Positions 1 through 11,974 of a DNA stretch of 64,000 bases are shown one piece after another. The number at the start of each line of letters is the position of its first letter. The first letter of the stretch is position 1. The stretch comes from Roridomyces roridus (Eukaryota; Basidiomycota; Agaricomycetes; Agaricales; Mycenaceae). The stretch lies in contig JARKIF010000169.1 in NCBI GenBank assembly GCA_029378245.1, forward strand, positions 1 to 64,000, written 5' to 3'. Below the pieces are notes generated by a model. It ran no database searches and was not told the origin of the DNA. It saw nothing but the letters and a program-made list of their open reading frames with translations. A program made the translations under genes and the position numbers.

Positions 1-426
1 TGGGAACGCCTGCTTCAGGACTCGTACAAGATCTGGGCCACCCCCGGCGCCAACTCCCTCCACATTCCCCTGGAGATCAAGTCCACCAGTCAGCATTTTA
101 AAATGTCCCTCCAAGGTCTCCTCGACTGCGGAGCGGCGTCAGACTTCATCGATAGGGATCTGGTGCTTCGGCACAAGATTCCTACTTCGGGAACTCCCCC
201 CGGCCGATTCCGGTCTTCAACGTCGACGGCACGCCAATACGAGGCGGGATCCATACGTCAGGTCGTTGACGTGGTGTTGCGCTACCAAGGTCACTCGGAG
301 CGCATCCTCTTTGCGGGTAACGCGTCTTGGCCGACAAAAACTCATCCTAGGTCACTCGTGGCTCCGGAAGCATAACCCGGAGTGGACTGGGCACGCAGTC
401 GGTCAAGATGACCCGCTGCCCCGAGG
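1..426 (+). pseudogene. Retropepsin-like protease region, frame-broken
   Basis: Frame 1 from the window edge encodes an aspartic protease-like segment with the motif LLDCGAASDFID (an active-site loop of the DCGA type seen in Ty3 retropepsins) and stops at 373-375. The expected continuation, GHSWLRKHNPE, is in frame 2 around 340-380. The next conserved-looking stretch, beginning MTRCPE, is in frame 3 from 408. Pol then resumes in frame 1. Two or three small indels therefore break the junction; assembly error is the alternative explanation. The 5' end is cut by the window edge. Confidence 0.75.
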
Positions 427-3400
427 TTGTTCGGCAGTGTCGCTCCGAAGTCAAGGCCGAGCGCCGCGAACTCCGGAGGCTTACCGGAATCCAGGCCGAA
501 CCACCTCCGACGACTCCGGCTCGGCGATTTCCCGGACTCAGGTCCAGACGAAGAGGACGACGATGCCGACGACCTCCCGGGTCTGCAGGAGTTTTGCGAG
601 GACTCGGACGATGACGACGACTACTCTGAGATCGAAGAGGGCGACCGGATCCTTTACACCTCCTTCCTTCCCCCTCCGACGGAAGCCGAGATCCGAGCGA
701 GCAGCTCCTTCTCTCAACGTCTCGCCGAGGGATACGCTCGCAATTCCGCACCCCCCAAGTCCGAACTTCCTAAGTGGGCCCAGGAATTCGCGGATGTGTT
801 CGCGGAGAAATCGTTTGACGCCCTTCCGGAGTGCCGCGCGTGGGACCACGCGATCGAGCTGGTTCCGGACAGCAAGCCGGCTAACTGTAAGTGCTATCCG
901 ATTGCTCCGGCGGAGCAGCGGGAGCTCGACAGCTTCATCGAGGAGAACCTCCGGTCTGGCCGGATTCGCCCCTCGAAGTCTCCGATGGCCTCTCCGGTCT
1001 TCTTTATCAAAAAGAAGGACAGAGTGCTCCGGCTCGTGCAGGACTATCGGGTCTTGAACGCGATGACCGTGAAGAACCGGTATCCCCTCCCGCTGATTGA
1101 TGACCTAGTTAATCGTTTGAAGCACTGCCGGTTCTTCACCAAGCTCGACGTCCGCTGGGGGTTCAACAATGTCCGGATCAAAGAGGGCGACGAGTGGAAG
1201 GCTGCCTTCCGGACAAACCGGGGGCTCTTCGAGCCGCTGGTCATGTTTTTCGGCCTCACAAACTCTCCGGCGACCTTCCAGATGATGATGAATGATATCT
1301 TCCAGGACCTCATTCTTTCGGGTGACGTTTACATCTACCTGGACGATATTCTCATCGTGCACTCAGACCTCGAGCGCCATCGTCGGATCACCGAGGAAGT
1401 CCTCCGGAGGCTCCGAGAACACAAGCTCTACCTCCGACTCGAGAAGTGCCAGTTCGAGGTCACGGAGATCGAGTATCTCGGCGTCATCATCTCCGACGGC
1501 ACCGTCCGGATGGATCCGGCCAAGGTCGCGGGTGTCGCCGAGTGGCCGGAGCCGGAGAACCGGAAGGACGTCCAGCAGTTTTTAGGGTTCATCAACTTCT
1601 ACCGCCGTTTCGTTCTCGGATTCTCCGGCATTGCGCGGCCGTTGTTCGACCTAACGAAGAAGGACACCCGGTGGACCTGGTCGGACCTGGCGGCCGCAGC
1701 TTTCCGGGCCCTCAAGGACGCGATCACCTCGGAGCCAGTCCTTATTCTTCCGGACCCGACTCAACCGTGGAGGTTGGAGGCCGACTCAAGCAAATTCGCC
1801 TCAGGGGCGGTCCTATCTCAACGAGAAGACCGCCCCGATGGGAAGTGGAGACCTGTTGCGTTTTTCTCGAAATCGCTAACCAACATTCAGCGCAACTACA
1901 AGATCCACGACAAGGAGATGCTGGCGATCATCCGCGCACTAGAGGAATGGCGACACTTCCTCGAAGGTGCGGAGCACCCTGTCGAGATCTGGACTGACCA
2001 CAAGAACCTCGAGTATTTCCGCAAGGCCCAGCATCTCAACCGGAGACAAGCACGATGGTCCTTGTACTTGTCCCAGTTTGATTTCGCGCTTCACCACAAG
2101 CCCGGCTCTCAGATGGGGCGTGCAGACGCACTCTCTCGTCGTCCGGACCACGGGGTGTTCTCCGACAACGAGGACGTGACTTTGCTCCGGCCCGAGTTGT
2201 TCCACGTCCGGGCGACCGAGGGGGTTGTCATCTCCGGCCCGGGGGCCTCCGTCCTCTGGGACATCCGAGACGCGCTCCGGACGGCTCCGGACCTGGAAGA
2301 CGCTGTGGCTCTTGCTGCCCGGGAGCTGCTCAAAGGTCGGTCGTCGAAGTCCACTCGGTCGTCAGAATGGCACGTCTCTGGCGGAATTCTGTACTTCCGA
2401 GGGCGGATAGTCGTCCCCCGAGACAAAGACCTTCGACGCTGTATCATCGAGCAGCACCACGACACTCGTGTCGCAGGGCATGCGGGGCGTTTCAAGACGC
2501 TGGAGCTCGTTTCGCAGAACTACTGGTGGCCCCAGATGTCCCGGCACGTAGGAAGCTATGTCTCGACGTGCGACCTCTGCTGCCGGACCAAGGTGCTCCG
2601 GAAGCTTCCGGTCGGCGAGCTCCACCCGACGGAGATCCCTCCGGAGCGCTGGCACACTGTGTCGGTGGACTTTATAGTCGAACTCCCGGAGGCCCACGGG
2701 TACGACGCGGTCATGGTCGCGGTTGACGTTCTGGGTAAGCGAGCGCACTTCATGGAGTGCCACACCACTGTCGATGCCGCCGGAGCGGCCCGGCTGTATT
2801 ACAAGAATGTGTGGCGTCACCATGGGGTGCAGCAACGGTACATCTCCGACCGGGGAACTCAATTCATCAGCGAGTTCACCCGCGAGCTCTTCCGGCTCAT
2901 CGGAATGGAGATGGCCACGTCCACGGCGTATCACCCGCAGACCGACGGACAGACCGAGCGTGTCAACCAGCAGCTCGAGCAATATATTCGGATCTTCACT
3001 AATTACCTGCAGGACGACTGGGACAAACTCCTTCCGACCGCGGAGTTTGCCTACAACAGCCATCTCCACTCGTCCACGCAGCACGTTCCGTTTATGACCG
3101 ACTCCGGCCGCCTCCCTCGACTCGGGTTTGAGCCTACCGACCTCCGGTCCGACGTCGAGTCCGCTCAGGCATTCCGGGACCGGATCGCGCACGGAGTCTC
3201 CGAAGCTCAAGCCGCGCTCGTTAAAGCCAAGGCGGAGCAGAAGCAGTACTACGACCGCCGCCGCCTTGCCGCTCCGGACATCAAAGTCGGAGACCGCGTC
3301 TGGCTCGACGCTTCGGACATCCGGACAACCCGCCCGTCTCCGAAACTGTCCCACAAGCGCCTCGGTCCGTTCAAGGTCATAAAGGTCGTCGGAAAGGGAG

Positions 3401-4050
3401 CCTTCAAGCTCGAGCTCCCCGCCAGTCTGTCCTGCCTACACCCCGTCTTTCCGGTCGTCAAACTCGAGCTCGCGGTCGGAGACCCGTTCCCAGGTCGACC
3501 ACACCACGAGGAGCCCGGTCTGATCCTTCCGGACGCCGACTACGGACCGAACGAGTATGAGGTCAAGGAGATTGTGGACGCTAAGTTCCGGTATAATCAT
3601 CTCAATTTCTGCGTTAAATGGAAAGGTTATAGCCACGACCACGACGAATGGGTCCGCCACGACCGGATATTCTCCGAGGGTCTAGTGGCGGATTTCTACC
3701 GCCGCTATCCGGACAAGCCCCGCGCCGACGTTCGTGCCTTGCGTCGGGACGCCGCAATCAAAGGGGGGGGGGGTGATGTAAGGGGAACTCCCGTTCCGCA
3801 CCCTCTCCGGTCCTCCGGTACCTCCGACGCCTCCGATCCGTTGGACCTCGGACCTCACCTCTCCCCCTCGGTCTCCACTCCCCTTCGCCCTCGCGCCTCT
3901 TCCACCGGCCTCGGTCCATCACCCTTCCCCGGATCATCGTTGTTCCGATCACGATGGGATACTGCATGCGACATCGCTCGCGCCATATGCATCCATCAAA
4001 GATCCGCCTCCCGCCATGTGCTCCCATCAGATAAGGATCGATCTAGATAA
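427..4050 (+). CDS. Ty3/Gypsy Pol polyprotein (RT, RNase H, integrase, chromodomain)
   Basis: An open frame of 1207 codons encoding the replication enzymes of the element. The acidic N-terminal 80 residues are linker. RT follows, with [12 protein letters not shown] and the catalytic YLDD near residue 303. RNase H has [16 protein letters not shown], then DKEMLAI and [10 protein letters not shown]. The integrase has an HHCC zinc finger (about residues 676-720, ending CDLCCRTK) and a DDE core with D in VSVDFI (about 748), D in SDRGTQF (about 807) and E in QTERVNQ (about 843). A chromodomain (about 1044-1085: [13 protein letters not shown]) probably steers integration to chromatin marks. The first ATG at 427 is arbitrary because upstream frames are broken. 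The last 90 or so codons run past the polypurine tract into the LTR, so the natural stop may have been lost. Confidence 0.92.
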   Translation: MFGSVAPKSRPSAANSGGLPESRPNHLRRLRLGDFPDSGPDEEDDDADDLPGLQEFCEDSDDDDDYSEIEEGDRILYTSFLPPPTEAEIRASSSFSQRLAEGYARNSAPPKSELPKWAQEFADVFAEKSFDALPECRAWDHAIELVPDSKPANCKCYPIAPAEQRELDSFIEENLRSGRIRPSKSPMASPVFFIKKKDRVLRLVQDYRVLNAMTVKNRYPLPLIDDLVNRLKHCRFFTKLDVRWGFNNVRIKEGDEWKAAFRTNRGLFEPLVMFFGLTNSPATFQMMMNDIFQDLILSGDVYIYLDDILIVHSDLERHRRITEEVLRRLREHKLYLRLEKCQFEVTEIEYLGVIISDGTVRMDPAKVAGVAEWPEPENRKDVQQFLGFINFYRRFVLGFSGIARPLFDLTKKDTRWTWSDLAAAAFRALKDAITSEPVLILPDPTQPWRLEADSSKFASGAVLSQREDRPDGKWRPVAFFSKSLTNIQRNYKIHDKEMLAIIRALEEWRHFLEGAEHPVEIWTDHKNLEYFRKAQHLNRRQARWSLYLSQFDFALHHKPGSQMGRADALSRRPDHGVFSDNEDVTLLRPELFHVRATEGVVISGPGASVLWDIRDALRTAPDLEDAVALAARELLKGRSSKSTRSSEWHVSGGILYFRGRIVVPRDKDLRRCIIEQHHDTRVAGHAGRFKTLELVSQNYWWPQMSRHVGSYVSTCDLCCRTKVLRKLPVGELHPTEIPPERWHTVSVDFIVELPEAHGYDAVMVAVDVLGKRAHFMECHTTVDAAGAARLYYKNVWRHHGVQQRYISDRGTQFISEFTRELFRLIGMEMATSTAYHPQTDGQTERVNQQLEQYIRIFTNYLQDDWDKLLPTAEFAYNSHLHSSTQHVPFMTDSGRLPRLGFEPTDLRSDVESAQAFRDRIAHGVSEAQAALVKAKAEQKQYYDRRRLAAPDIKVGDRVWLDASDIRTTRPSPKLSHKRLGPFKVIKVVGKGAFKLELPASLSCLHPVFPVVKLELAVGDPFPGRPHHEEPGLILPDADYGPNEYEVKEIVDAKFRYNHLNFCVKWKGYSHDHDEWVRHDRIFSEGLVADFYRRYPDKPRADVRALRRDAAIKGGGGDVRGTPVPHPLRSSGTSDASDPLDLGPHLSPSVSTPLRPRASSTGLGPSPFPGSSLFRSRWDTACDIARAICIHQRSASRHVLPSDKDRSR
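3760..3776 (+). other. Polypurine tract
   Basis: AAA followed by a run of ten G and then TGA sits directly before the LTR boundary. A purine tract here is where plus-strand DNA synthesis is primed in LTR retroelements. It also fixes the LTR start at 3777. Confidence 0.75.
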
Positions 4051-4214
4051 GTATATAGGCCGTACCTGGGCAGAGGGTTCCTTAGAGTGATTTCTCTTCG
4101 GATCCCCTCTATCCAGGTGCGTTGCAGGATGTATTCGTATTTCCTTTATTCACACTTCGGATCCCCTCTATCCCGGCTGAGCGCGTATCCTCAGTGTGCA
4201 GAGTTGCCCTTACA
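3777..4214 (+). repeat. 3' LTR of the Ty3/Gypsy element (438 bp)
   Basis: Begins TGTAAGGG and ends CCCTTACA, an exact 8-bp inverted terminal match that also supplies canonical TG..CA ends. The start directly follows the polypurine tract. A TATA-like AGTATATAGG lies near 4050. The flanking GCTCC (4215-4219) would be the target-site duplicate, which cannot be checked without the left end. Confidence 0.75.
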
Positions 4215-6141
4215 GCTCCTGACAAAGACTCAAGCTCGAATCGAACGAGCCAGCTCAACGCAGGCTTGAAATTGAAGCAGGGTATACCATTCAGGTACCT
4301 AGAACTGCTTTACTGCTCCTGTTGCAACTTGAGATTCAAAGGCCTTGGCCTTCAAGTTAGGGAGATCTCGAGAAATTGAGAACATTCTTTCCTGATGGGA
4401 GGAGGCGGCTCGCTCGGAAGTCCGATTACTTATCTATATCTCTCCAAGTTAGACTCGTCGGTACTTGAGCTCGAGCTTCACTTGGTGACTGAACGGGGTT
4501 CAAGTAGTCTAGTATCATGATCGGGTCGGTTGTTGACCAGCCTTTGGCTTATGTAAAGATAAATCACGTGCTCCACGACCAGTTCGTGTTTCTACGCGTT
4601 GGCGCTCACATTCTCAGCCCAGGCACGCGTCGAACCACAGCCCGTAGCCCAGTGTCTCTCATGAGTACCACATCAACCGAAAGCCCGGACTGTTTGGAGC
4701 TTAATATGAGGGAAAGGATCGTTTGGGAGCAATTTGGGAGTGGGATGAGTCGAAATCGCTGGAGCCGACAATGGGTCGTCGGAAAACAGACACTAGTCAT
4801 GAAGGACAATGTATTCGAGGTCAATAGTACAAGAATCGTGACCTGAGAGCGTGGACAAAGCAGGACCACGGACACCTCACTCCCACCCCGACAACCCTAC
4901 GCCTGGTTTCACCACCGTAGGCACTCCCAAAGCGGCTGCGGCGTATAGGTGCAATTGCTAAGGCCCAAAACGACAGCCTCAGCTGTACGGAGCGTAGCCG
5001 GGGCCCTGGTATCGTGCAGATAAGCGAGGGGAGTCGGCATCGTCGGATGTGATAGTGGTGGCGCCGCAGGGGTCATGCACAGCAGAGTCAAACGAGACTA
5101 CAAAGAGGATGAAGAGGACGCAGATCTGGAAGGGAAAAAGCACGCACCTGTACCCTCTGCCGCATGAAGATTGCTCCGCCAAATTCCACCTGCCGGACAC
5201 CTTTTGAGAGCCCCCGGTGGGCTGAAAGCTACCAGATGACAATGGGAAGACCCCTCGCAGGCTGCTACACGAGAGAGGTGCTCTGGGTCGGCCAGACACC
5301 GGTGCAAGGGCCTTGTTGTGAGGTACTCAATGTGTCACTCCAGCGGGCGATTTGGTTCGTGGAAACCTTGAAAAAAGGGCACGGGGCGTCGGGGGCGTCC
5401 ATGAATGCGTTCTTGCGGTGGTACGAGGGGGTCAGAGTGAGGAACGAGCGAGGAAAGCGCGAGGGAGAGCCAGATCAAATGCCAGCTGGCAATGTTTACA
5501 TAAGCGAAAAGACTGGTCAACAAGGACCCCACGTATGATAACAGACATCATATCAGTTACATCGTGATTGTCAACTGATGTGATCGTACTGTTACAGAGA
5601 CTAGGGTTCAAGGGTTGAAAACTGATTGATCAGCTGATTGTACCCACAGTTGAAATCTCGGCAGCCATGTGACCGCGTTGCCGAGGTGGCCTGGGGTCAA
5701 TTTTAGGGCTTGCCGAGTACCTCAATCGAGCATAAGTAACGCTATCCTCGTCCAAGAGAGTTTTGTTTGCAAATTGACTTGTACGATAGCGTTCAAAAAA
5801 AAAGCGAGATCAAGTTCAAATCATCAAGTGTGATGCCCGGATCGAACGGACGCGCGCGTTCCGACTCTCTTCCCAGTGGAAGGCCCTGGTTGACTTCGGA
5901 TGCATGAGTGGCATGTACATGTGCTGCCTTTTGTTCAACTCCGGTATACCCGGTCCTCCATTGACACCCGAGTCCCAAAATCAATTAACGCCGCCAACCG
6001 CGCGCGTTCGCACTGACAGTGAGAAGCGAGAAACCAGGTATGCATGGTGTTCAGAATCGTCCGTCTGACAGTGTGGGATAAGTAAAGGATGGCCACACCA
6101 GGTTCCCAGTTAGGAGACCCACCTCTCCAGCACCGGCAACT
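4215..6141. other. Intergenic, no gene recognised
   Basis: About 1.9 kb with only short overlapping open frames, none showing a recognisable domain or consistent splice pattern. It contains two tRNA T-arm-like motifs on the minus strand (around 4237 and 5838) that lack a matching acceptor and anticodon arm. It probably consists of old repeat debris. Confidence 0.5.
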
Positions 6142-8466
6142 CTAAGCCCTCCCCAACAACCCCAGAACGACGCCCGACAGTACACCAACGAAGACCAGCC
6201 CAACCGACGCACGCAGTCCGACACCACCGTTGGGAGGCTTGCTCGTTCCAGCAAGCTCATGATCCGAAAAGCGTCCGCCATTCGACGTCGCCAAGACGGA
6301 AGGGTCGGCGGTCACTGCACGCGAAGTCAATATCAATCTCAGCAAGGAAGAGGGGCGACGCACCAGTATTCCTCGTCTTGGTCCTCGCAGTTGTCGCAAA
6401 CGTCACACTCGGCACACCCGCACCCTCTGTGGACGAATCGTCCGTCAAAAAGACAAGTGCCATGCCCGGAGCAGGTACTTTGACAGTGCATGTCTGCGCC
6501 GTGGAGTCGCACGCCACGGACTTGATATCCTCGTCGCCCATCGGGCGACCGTCGGATTCGTAGTGGTAGCCGAATGTCTGGGGGCAGGCGAGGAAGATGA
6601 GAGGGAATGGAGGATAGACAAAGTACGCACCTGCCCAGCCCATGTATAACTCCCCTTCTGCACCACCGTCGTCGCAGCCAAATACTTGACTTTGACCTCC
6701 CCCGGCATCGTCGTCCCCGAAATTGAAATAACCGCCTCCACATCATGCGCCCCGGTCGAATCGTCCATGTAATTGATAATGGCAACCCGCTTGGGGACAC
6801 CGTTCTCGTAGATGGCGTACACGGGCGTATAGTCGCTGATCCCGTCGATAGGGAGGTCGAGGACTTGAGATTGGTTAGAGGCGCCCATGGCTTCGGCCAT
6901 GATGAGCGCAGAGTAATAGAGTGGGCCGACGGTCCATTGGTGGAAAGACGATTCGTTCGTGGGCGGGGCTGCGGAGGCCAATGAGACGGCGGAAGATGAC
7001 AAGAATTCACGACGTACATGTGAATGGCTGAAACAAAAAGCATCATCAGCATCCGTCCAGCGAAGAATCGAGACACGTACGTTATAAAAGACATTCTGCC
7101 CACCCAAGTGGAACATGGCGCCAGAAAAGTTGGAGTGCGCCATCGTCAACGCATAGTCGATTCCCCATAGCGCCGCGGTGAACGAGTCGGAGATACCCAG
7201 GAACCCACCGCATGACGCCTAGCGCAGGTTTAGCACGCAAACGAAACCACGAGGAGGCCGCACACCGTGTTGGTCTCAAACATCAAGAACGGCTTGTTCT
7301 TTGTCTGCGCATACGCCGTATCGTTGAGATATCGAGTAACAATGTTCTTGGGGGCCTGGTGCGTGAGGTGCTTGGGAAGCTCCGTCTGCGGGTCGACAAT
7401 CTCGCCGCCAGTATTAAACATTAATGCGCAATTGTCCGCAGGATATCTGCGCGGCGATGAGTATTCCCGTCGTCAAGCGATCCAAACACTCACTTTTCGA
7501 CAGCCAAAAAGGCCAAGTTGTCGGCAAACTGGTCGACGAAACCAGTATCCCACTGTTCCTGCGGCGTCCAAGCAAACGACGCCAGGTTAGGCCCGATGAG
7601 CACTGTCCTCGCACGCCCAGTGTCATCGCTCCCATCGGACGAAATCTGATTGATAAAGTCGGAAAACTCGCCGAGGTAGTCGTTTGGGCCATACGTGCCG
7701 CCATGGTGACCGTGGAGGGTGTAAAAGTCCGGCTCGTTTCCTGCCTGCAAGCCGAGCAGGTAATCGCCCAGAATCTCGTCCGAGGCACGGACGATGGCGG
7801 TGTCAAATGGCGTGGTGACGAACCACGGCACACCGAGGAACCAGTGAACGTTGACGAATGAGGAGATGTTGCGCATGAGGTACAGGAGGTCGCGAGTGTA
7901 GTCGAGTGGGGGTGTCTGCGTTGTACCCGTCACGCCCGTGAGGTTCTTCTCGAGAATGCGCCCGTTGTCAAGTGTGTCGACGAGGACGGCCGACTCCTGA
8001 GTGTTACCACCGACACGGACCATGACCGAGCCTGCACGTTGCTGGATGTTGGCCATGAGGTTTAGGAAGGGGACCTGGATGAGCGTCGAGTTATTGCCCA
8101 CTGAGCCAGTGTTAGTGGGAGGATACCCCTAGAGTGGGACAGTTACGCACGGACTTGATTCGTTACGGACATTTCGATGGAGAAGCCGATGAAAGAGCCC
8201 TTTTGCTTGATGGACATGCCAGTCGTACCGGAGTTTTGGAGCTGGACGGGCAATGTGGTGAGGACCGAGGCGCTGGGGAGCGGAGGCGCGCTCAAGGAGG
8301 TGGGATTGTAGGCTGCAGGGCCGGTATACGTCCCTGTCGACGTCGGGTCAGCTCCGGAGGCCGAGGTCGTGAATGCCGCTTGGTCGCCTTGAGCATGGTA
8401 GACCGTGATGGCGGCATGGCCGAGACGGAAGAGTAGAGAGAGCGCGAGGAAGATTGAGCGCCCCAT
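6142..8466 (-). CDS. Secreted GH79-family glycoside hydrolase, probably GPI-anchored
   Basis: Eight exons (minus): 8466-8151, 8100-7494, 7446-7266, 7218-7081, 7027-7018, 6968-6631, 6577-6364, 6314-6142. They sum to 658 codons with every phase matching. The start is followed by a signal peptide (MGRSIFLALSLLFRLGHA). The body has family landmarks: VRVGGNTQES, an N-E-P acid/base motif in AGNEPDFY, and a C-terminal beta domain. GH79 enzymes act on glucuronic-acid-bearing glycans (beta-glucuronidase/heparanase-like) outside the cell or at the wall. The C-terminus has a small-residue segment (ATSNGG) followed by a hydrophobic tail, VGLVFVGVLSGVVLGLLG, as expected for a GPI anchor. Exon 5 is only 10 nt. 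The family call comes from remembered motifs; substrate is not predicted. Confidence 0.85.
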
Positions 8467-9758
8467 TCTAAGTGGCGAACGTCAGGAGGACAAGGGTCGA
8501 AGCCAAGACTTCAAGTCAGGGACGCCAAGAATACTGAGACAATACAATCTTGTGCAAATTGAGGCTGGCGGCATTGGCGTGCAGTGAGTCGGAACTGTAA
8601 AATGGAGCTCCTTGGTAAGGATGGAAAGAGGTGGTGAGTGTGGCAAGAGGACAAACGGCGTTGGCAACGGAGTTCCGTTGTTCTCCAAACCGAGTTGATC
8701 CGTCGATCATGTGCACTTAAGTAGTTCACCATTGCCAGCCACTCTGCGTCACATTTGCGATATTTCGACGTAGGTGCTGGACCAAGTCTCACTTGTTTTT
8801 CGGCCGTTGTTGACCAAACCGTGCCGCGCAGATTCATTCAGCGGACAAGAAATTTTCACCTCCGGAACTCGAGTCGATGAGCTAAGAGCTTCGAGTGCAC
8901 GCTAGAAAATTGAGTCACGGAAAGACATGCAGTGTCAAAGGGGACAATTCACATACGGTGGGCTTGCGTGGGTCAAAATTACAGTAGATCCCGGATGTAA
9001 TACTCGTATGGATCCGAAAGCCGAATCGAACAGGTGTTCGGCAGTGGGCACTCTGCCTTCCGAGAAATTATGGAGTCACGCCCCGAGTGGAATCTTGGAG
9101 TTGCGAGCCAGGTTTAGCAAATTTGAAGATGGCTGGAGGGCACAAAACAAAATCTTCCTCCTATGTCCCAGTGTATTGTTGACAGTGTATTGTTGACTCT
9201 CGCTCGGATCGAACAGGCGTGGGCCACTTGAAACTTGAGCTTCTTTGAGGACACGCCATCTTGGCGGCCATCGGTCTTTGCCTCGCATCTTCAAACTAAG
9301 CCGACTGGAACAGTATCAGACCTATTTCCTTATCCGTGGCTAGACTCGAGAACCAGTCTGTCTATGAGATGTCTGTCTATCGACAAGTCATAGACAGACC
9401 AGCTTCTGGTATAATCCGTGGCATTAGATGCACCAAAAACTTTGGCTCGGAAACACCCAAGTCCGATACCCGAATTGAACGGGCGTTCCGCAATGCTGAT
9501 CAATTATTGCCGAACCTTTAGGTTAGGCTACTCCGAGCAAAAGTTGGGTGGCTGTACCCATGTATTTGTACCTGTATCAAATTGATTAACCCCCGGGGTC
9601 GTTTTGGAGTTCTGCCATGTACTCTGTGTTTACACTTGTATTTACAGGACTTATTTTCTCCACCTTTGCACCGATTCGACTTGATCGGTCTTCGGCAGCT
9701 CTTGTCTTGCTGGCGCGCGGCTTTTGTCGGCGTACTTTCCCTTCGGGCCCCCGGGGAC
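8467..9758. other. Intergenic, no gene recognised
   Basis: The upstream region of the GH79 gene followed by roughly 1 kb without a credible gene. Three minus-strand T-arm-like motifs (GTTCGA-type, near 9020, 9206 and 9472) occur here. A short tandem duplication, CAGTGTATTGTTGA, is present near 9171-9196. Confidence 0.45.
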
Positions 9759-11974
9759 GCGAGGCGTTGGCGTCGGGCGAGGCGTGAACCGACGCGTTTG
9801 ATCCGTTCGACCATCACTCCGTCTCTTGCTCTCCGCTCCATCTTCTAGTGGCGAATTGCCGGGCTGGCCATCGGCGCTGTGGCGCGTCCATCTCCAACAC
9901 TCCCCCTCAGACCGGCAAGAGCCCATATGTGCTGACTCTTCGTACTCGGCCCGTGGGTGGTCGATTATGCATCGTTTCGGGAGGCGGCCCTACTCGATGG
10001 TGTGGCTCGTCTCTCCTTCGTGCGAGCTCCGTAGGCTGCGACTGGGTTCTAGTCGGTATCGCTGGTGTGCTCTTCTCCACGCTCGTCGATGAGACTGTCG
10101 TGCGTGACGGCTTCTGCGATGAGCCGAATGATTGGTGCGTGTCCCGCTCGTGCTCTTGCGTGCGTGTCTTGATGATTCGGTTTCGAATAGGTCTATCTCA
10201 GCTCCAAATCTCCTTGGCTACCCCTTCTCTGCTCGCTGCCCAGGTTCCAGCCTCGGGATTCCACGGCGTCGAATGAAGCGTTCAAACGATTGGTGGTGGA
10301 TGATGTGGTGTACATCTCTGGGCGCGACTCCTCCGAGATCTCGTACGTGCTCTGCTTGTGCTCTTCCCCTCATTGTCTCCTTCCTTGCTCATTGCCACAC
10401 TATCCCTGTCAGCTTCCGTTGTCGTCGTCTCCAGAACTCTTCGGACGTCTAACTTGGATGTGGGGTGGACTCTTAAAGGGTCGGCTGTCATGCTCGCGTT
10501 GGCGGATGGGTGTGATGATAGGGTTGCCTGTGGAAGGGCACGTTGGCTGCGACGATGTCTGAAGTGCCGGGGCTCGACTTGGTTCACGCTTGCGATCGTG
10601 ACTCAGCGCTCAGCGGTCGGCGTCTCCTACCTCGACTCTGTCTGCGCTGGTGGCTCCCCCTCACGCGGCGCTGTCGTCTGGATGACCACGGAATACGGGG
10701 CTTGCAGCGTTGTTTGCGGGAGATTGCGGCTCGGCGTTCCCAGCTCCCCCTTGAGCTGCAGACCGACCGGTTCTGGGTGCTCGGCGTTGGCTATATGACT
10801 GTGTCTGTACGCCTCACTCCCACAAATCAAAATATTCCCTCATCTTCTCGCGACTCCATCTTCAGCTGGACAGTTCAGTTTGTGCATTGGCTCACGATCT
10901 CGCTCGTGTATGTACGTCGGCGGGCTTGGTGTCCAAATGCAAGCTTCCAGCGACATCGTTTGTCATCTTGGTTGCGCGGCCACTTCTCGCTCGGGCTAGC
11001 TCGGGCATAGTCCCAGGTCCTCGGCTGCTCCGTCTCGGTGTGTGCGCGCTGGGTTGTTGCTCGTCTTGATCGCGGCATACATGCCCTCGTATGTGACTGG
11101 TTGCACTTTCGTCTAGGTTCGCGCGACTACGGGCTCGGACGGCTGTCTCGTCCCGAATAGTCATAACTCGAACAATCGCGCCGACACACAGTAGGTTGTG
11201 TGCGGAAGTCGGTGCTGATGGGACGTCGAGAGTCTTGCTTTTGCGTCGAAGACTGTGCGTTGGTATGTGTCCAACTTCGTTGTTGTTGTTGGGTCCATTG
11301 ATCGTTTCGAATGTCCAGCTAGTACACGTTCGAGTAGAACTCTGTCTCGACGTCGTCTGCCCAAATAACCTTCTCCGTTCCCATAGAACTCGGGCTTTCT
11401 CCCTCGTTTCCTCCGCCTCTTGACCAGCAGTCTGCGGCGACGTGACCCTGTCGGCCACAATTGGCGGACATGGAATCATGGTGGTGACGTGTGAGGTAGT
11501 AGTGTGGGTATCTGAATCCTCCAGACGAATGTGAGTTGAATCAAATCAGACCCGCTGAAATTTATGTTAGATCCTGAAAGTCAGTAGTTAGCCTTGAACG
11601 GTTCAGGCTGATGAGGATGATAAGGTATGGGAGGAACAGCTTGAGGTATGCAGTGGATTCAGCTATGGGCGGGGCCCATAACCTATTGTAAAATGTGGGG
11701 CAAAACTCGTATCCTTCTACCGAATACATGACTCGTATTTATACAATTATATGGGAAACGACGAGAACGTTCCATTATGTTCCACACCATTCCATATGCG
11801 TCCATGCGTTTCTTGACTGCCCCAGCCGGTGCCCGAATCGCACAGGATTGTGGCGGAGGCGAGACGTTGGCGAGACGCGTACCGAGGCGTTTGATCCGAG
11901 TCCCTCTTGCTCTTCCATCTTCTAGTGACGAATTGCCGGCTGGCCATCGGCGCTGTGGCGCGTCAATCTCCAAC
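9759..11974. repeat. Non-coding segment bounded by LTR-like direct repeats
   Basis: Two imperfect direct copies, about 9759-9899 and about 11855-11974, share a core running from TCTTCTAGTG through GGCCATCGGCGCTGTGGCGCGTC to CTCCAACA. Both copies end CAACA, like LTR 3' ends. The 1.9 kb between them has no long open frame. It may be an old miniature LTR element (TRIM-like) or two related repeat fragments. The upstream parts of the two copies align poorly, so LTR starts are undefined. Confidence 0.4.

Larger units (their letters stand above)
1..4214 (+). mobile_element. Ty3/Gypsy chromodomain retrotransposon, 3' part
   Basis: The 3' portion of a Ty3/Gypsy (chromovirus-type) LTR retrotransposon. 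The order protease, reverse transcriptase, RNase H, integrase, chromodomain, polypurine tract, LTR is diagnostic. The 5' LTR and gag lie outside the window. The pol frame is open over 1207 codons, but the protease-to-pol junction is spread over three frames, so this copy probably cannot make a normal Gag-Pol. The 5' target-site duplicate is off the window, so age cannot be judged from LTR divergence. Confidence 0.93.

Noticed and set aside
2362..3354. 330-codon minus-strand frame
   Set aside because: Antisense shadow of the integrase-coding part of pol; high GC keeps the opposite strand open.
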